Shown here piece by piece: positions 14,565-15,359 of a DNA stretch of 15,359 nucleotides. Source of the DNA: Verrucomicrobiia bacterium (GTDB lineage: Bacteria > Verrucomicrobiota > Verrucomicrobiia > Limisphaerales > DTLC01); NCBI GenBank assembly GCA_025061935.1, contig JANWZY010000031.1, positions 1 through 15,359 of the forward strand. Direction: 5' to 3'. The translations under genes and the position numbers were made by a program. Position 1 is the stretch's first letter. Each line of letters begins with the position of its first letter. The notes beneath the pieces were generated by a model, which was given only the letters and a program-made list of their open reading frames with translations, had not been told where the DNA came from and ran no database searches.

Positions 14565-15359
14565 TTACTCCAGCACGGCGCGGTAGAACCGTTTAGGCGT
14601 GTTCAGGGCCGCTGGGTCAACCACACGTACCGTACCCGAAATGTTCGTAAGCGTACGCAGTGGCGTCCAAGTGCGGAGGTCTTCTGACCACTCGATCCGG
14701 TATGTCCCGAGCGCGTTGACCGTCAAGTTCGCCTCGAACCCGTTCGTGGCTAACGCGGGTGCTGACCAAACTGGTGGCGGTGCGCCCATTCGCAGAATTT
14801 GCAGCCCCCACGGCCCGTCTGCTACATACAAATACTCACCCGCAACGGCTATTCCTTTCACTTCGCCCGCAGTGTCGTATCCGCCGATCAGCCCCGGACT
14901 TGCAGGAGTGCTATGTCAAGCACTTGTAAACCTGCAGCGCCGGATACGAGGTATGCATAGTTGCTTGCGATTACGATTTGTTAGGACGAAACGGGTGTGT
15001 CAAACCAGCTCACACGTGTCGGCACTGCAGAGTTACTCACATCAATCACATGAAGCCCTGCAAACCTGCTTAGCAAATAAACGCAATTTCCAGAGACAGC
15101 CATTCCGAGTATTCGGTACCAATCGCCGTATACTCCAACGCTCACCGGACTCGCAGGGTTGCTTACGTCAATTAATTCCAGCAGGCTCAGCGTGAACCAG
15201 CCGCTGTACAGGGTACATAGCAGATACGCCCGATTGCCTGAAACGGCCACCGCCTCGGCGAAACCTGAGGTATCATACCCACCAACCAAGACGGGATTCG
15301 CTGGGTCCGCAACGTTAACTACTTGGAAGCCAGCCTCGCCGTCCGCAATGTAAGCATAG
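14565..15359 (-). pseudogene. LVIVP-repeat secreted protein, 5'-truncated and disrupted
   Basis: The 3' part of a protein built of about 42-residue LVIVP repeats, a predicted beta-propeller of secreted or surface proteins; it runs off the right edge, so its start is not seen. Repeat units visible in order: YAYIADGEAGFQVVNV, then AEAVAVSGNRAYLL, GMAVSGNCVYLLSRFAGLHVIDVSN, SNYAYLVSGAAGLQVLDI and GIAVAGEYLYVADGPWGLQIL. A TAA at 14983-14981 interrupts the frame between DTPVSS and QIVIAS, with coherent repeat sequence on both sides. A second lesion near 14913 is a one-base deletion: after LQVLDI the repeat continues as STPASPGLIGGYDTAG only in another frame. The C-terminus (ending RFYRAVLE) is a secretion-associated module with TYRIEWSEDLRTWTPL. 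It is a pseudogene or carries uncorrected sequence errors. Confidence 0.8.

Overview
This is a 15.4 kb stretch of moderately GC-rich bacterial chromosome. It is most likely from a Verrucomicrobiota of the Pedosphaerales/Limisphaerales kind. That placement is an inference from protein style, not from a marker gene: a secreted-protein C-terminal module with the pattern Y-x-[IL]-x-x-S-x-[DN]-L-x-x-W, ending once in R-F-Y-R-A; a pseudopilin-type C-terminal domain on a coiled-coil protein; a glycine-zipper/WxxGxW lipoprotein; and a compact single-chain transketolase. No prophage, CRISPR array, integrase or intact insertion sequence was seen. It reads as ordinary chromosome with two gene-poor gaps and two broken genes.

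Layout, left to right. The minus strand of 0.2-2.5 kb holds, in transcription order, a DPM1-like GT2 glycosyltransferase, a Bcp-type peroxiredoxin interrupted by one in-frame amber codon, and a glycine-zipper lipoprotein. Divergent from these, the plus strand of 2.7-8.7 kb holds a 715-residue secreted protein with about seven repeats (a probable beta-propeller plus beta-rich modules), a DegP/HtrA periplasmic protease and the NAD-dependent DNA ligase LigA. From 8.74 to 9.82 kb there is about 1.1 kb without a convincing gene; it contains a REP-like pair of palindromes and possibly decayed coding remnants. A plus-strand membrane protein with FHA and zinc-finger domains (9.8-11.1 kb) converges with a minus-strand transketolase (11.3-13.1 kb). 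After a second gap of about 440 bp rich in small hairpins come a coiled-coil/pseudopilin-like protein, tRNA-Arg(CCG) with encoded CCA, and the 3' part of an LVIVP-repeat protein broken by a stop and a frameshift, all on the minus strand.

The genes do not form one pathway. LigA and transketolase are housekeeping. DegP, the lipoprotein, the propeller-like protein, the LVIVP protein and the coiled-coil protein act at or outside the inner membrane. I found no clear new multi-gene system. The points most worth following are the isolated amber codon in the peroxiredoxin, the double lesion in the LVIVP gene (decay or sequencing error), the REP-like palindromes in the gene-poor gap, the coiled-coil/pseudopilin fusion and the FHA-zinc-membrane protein.
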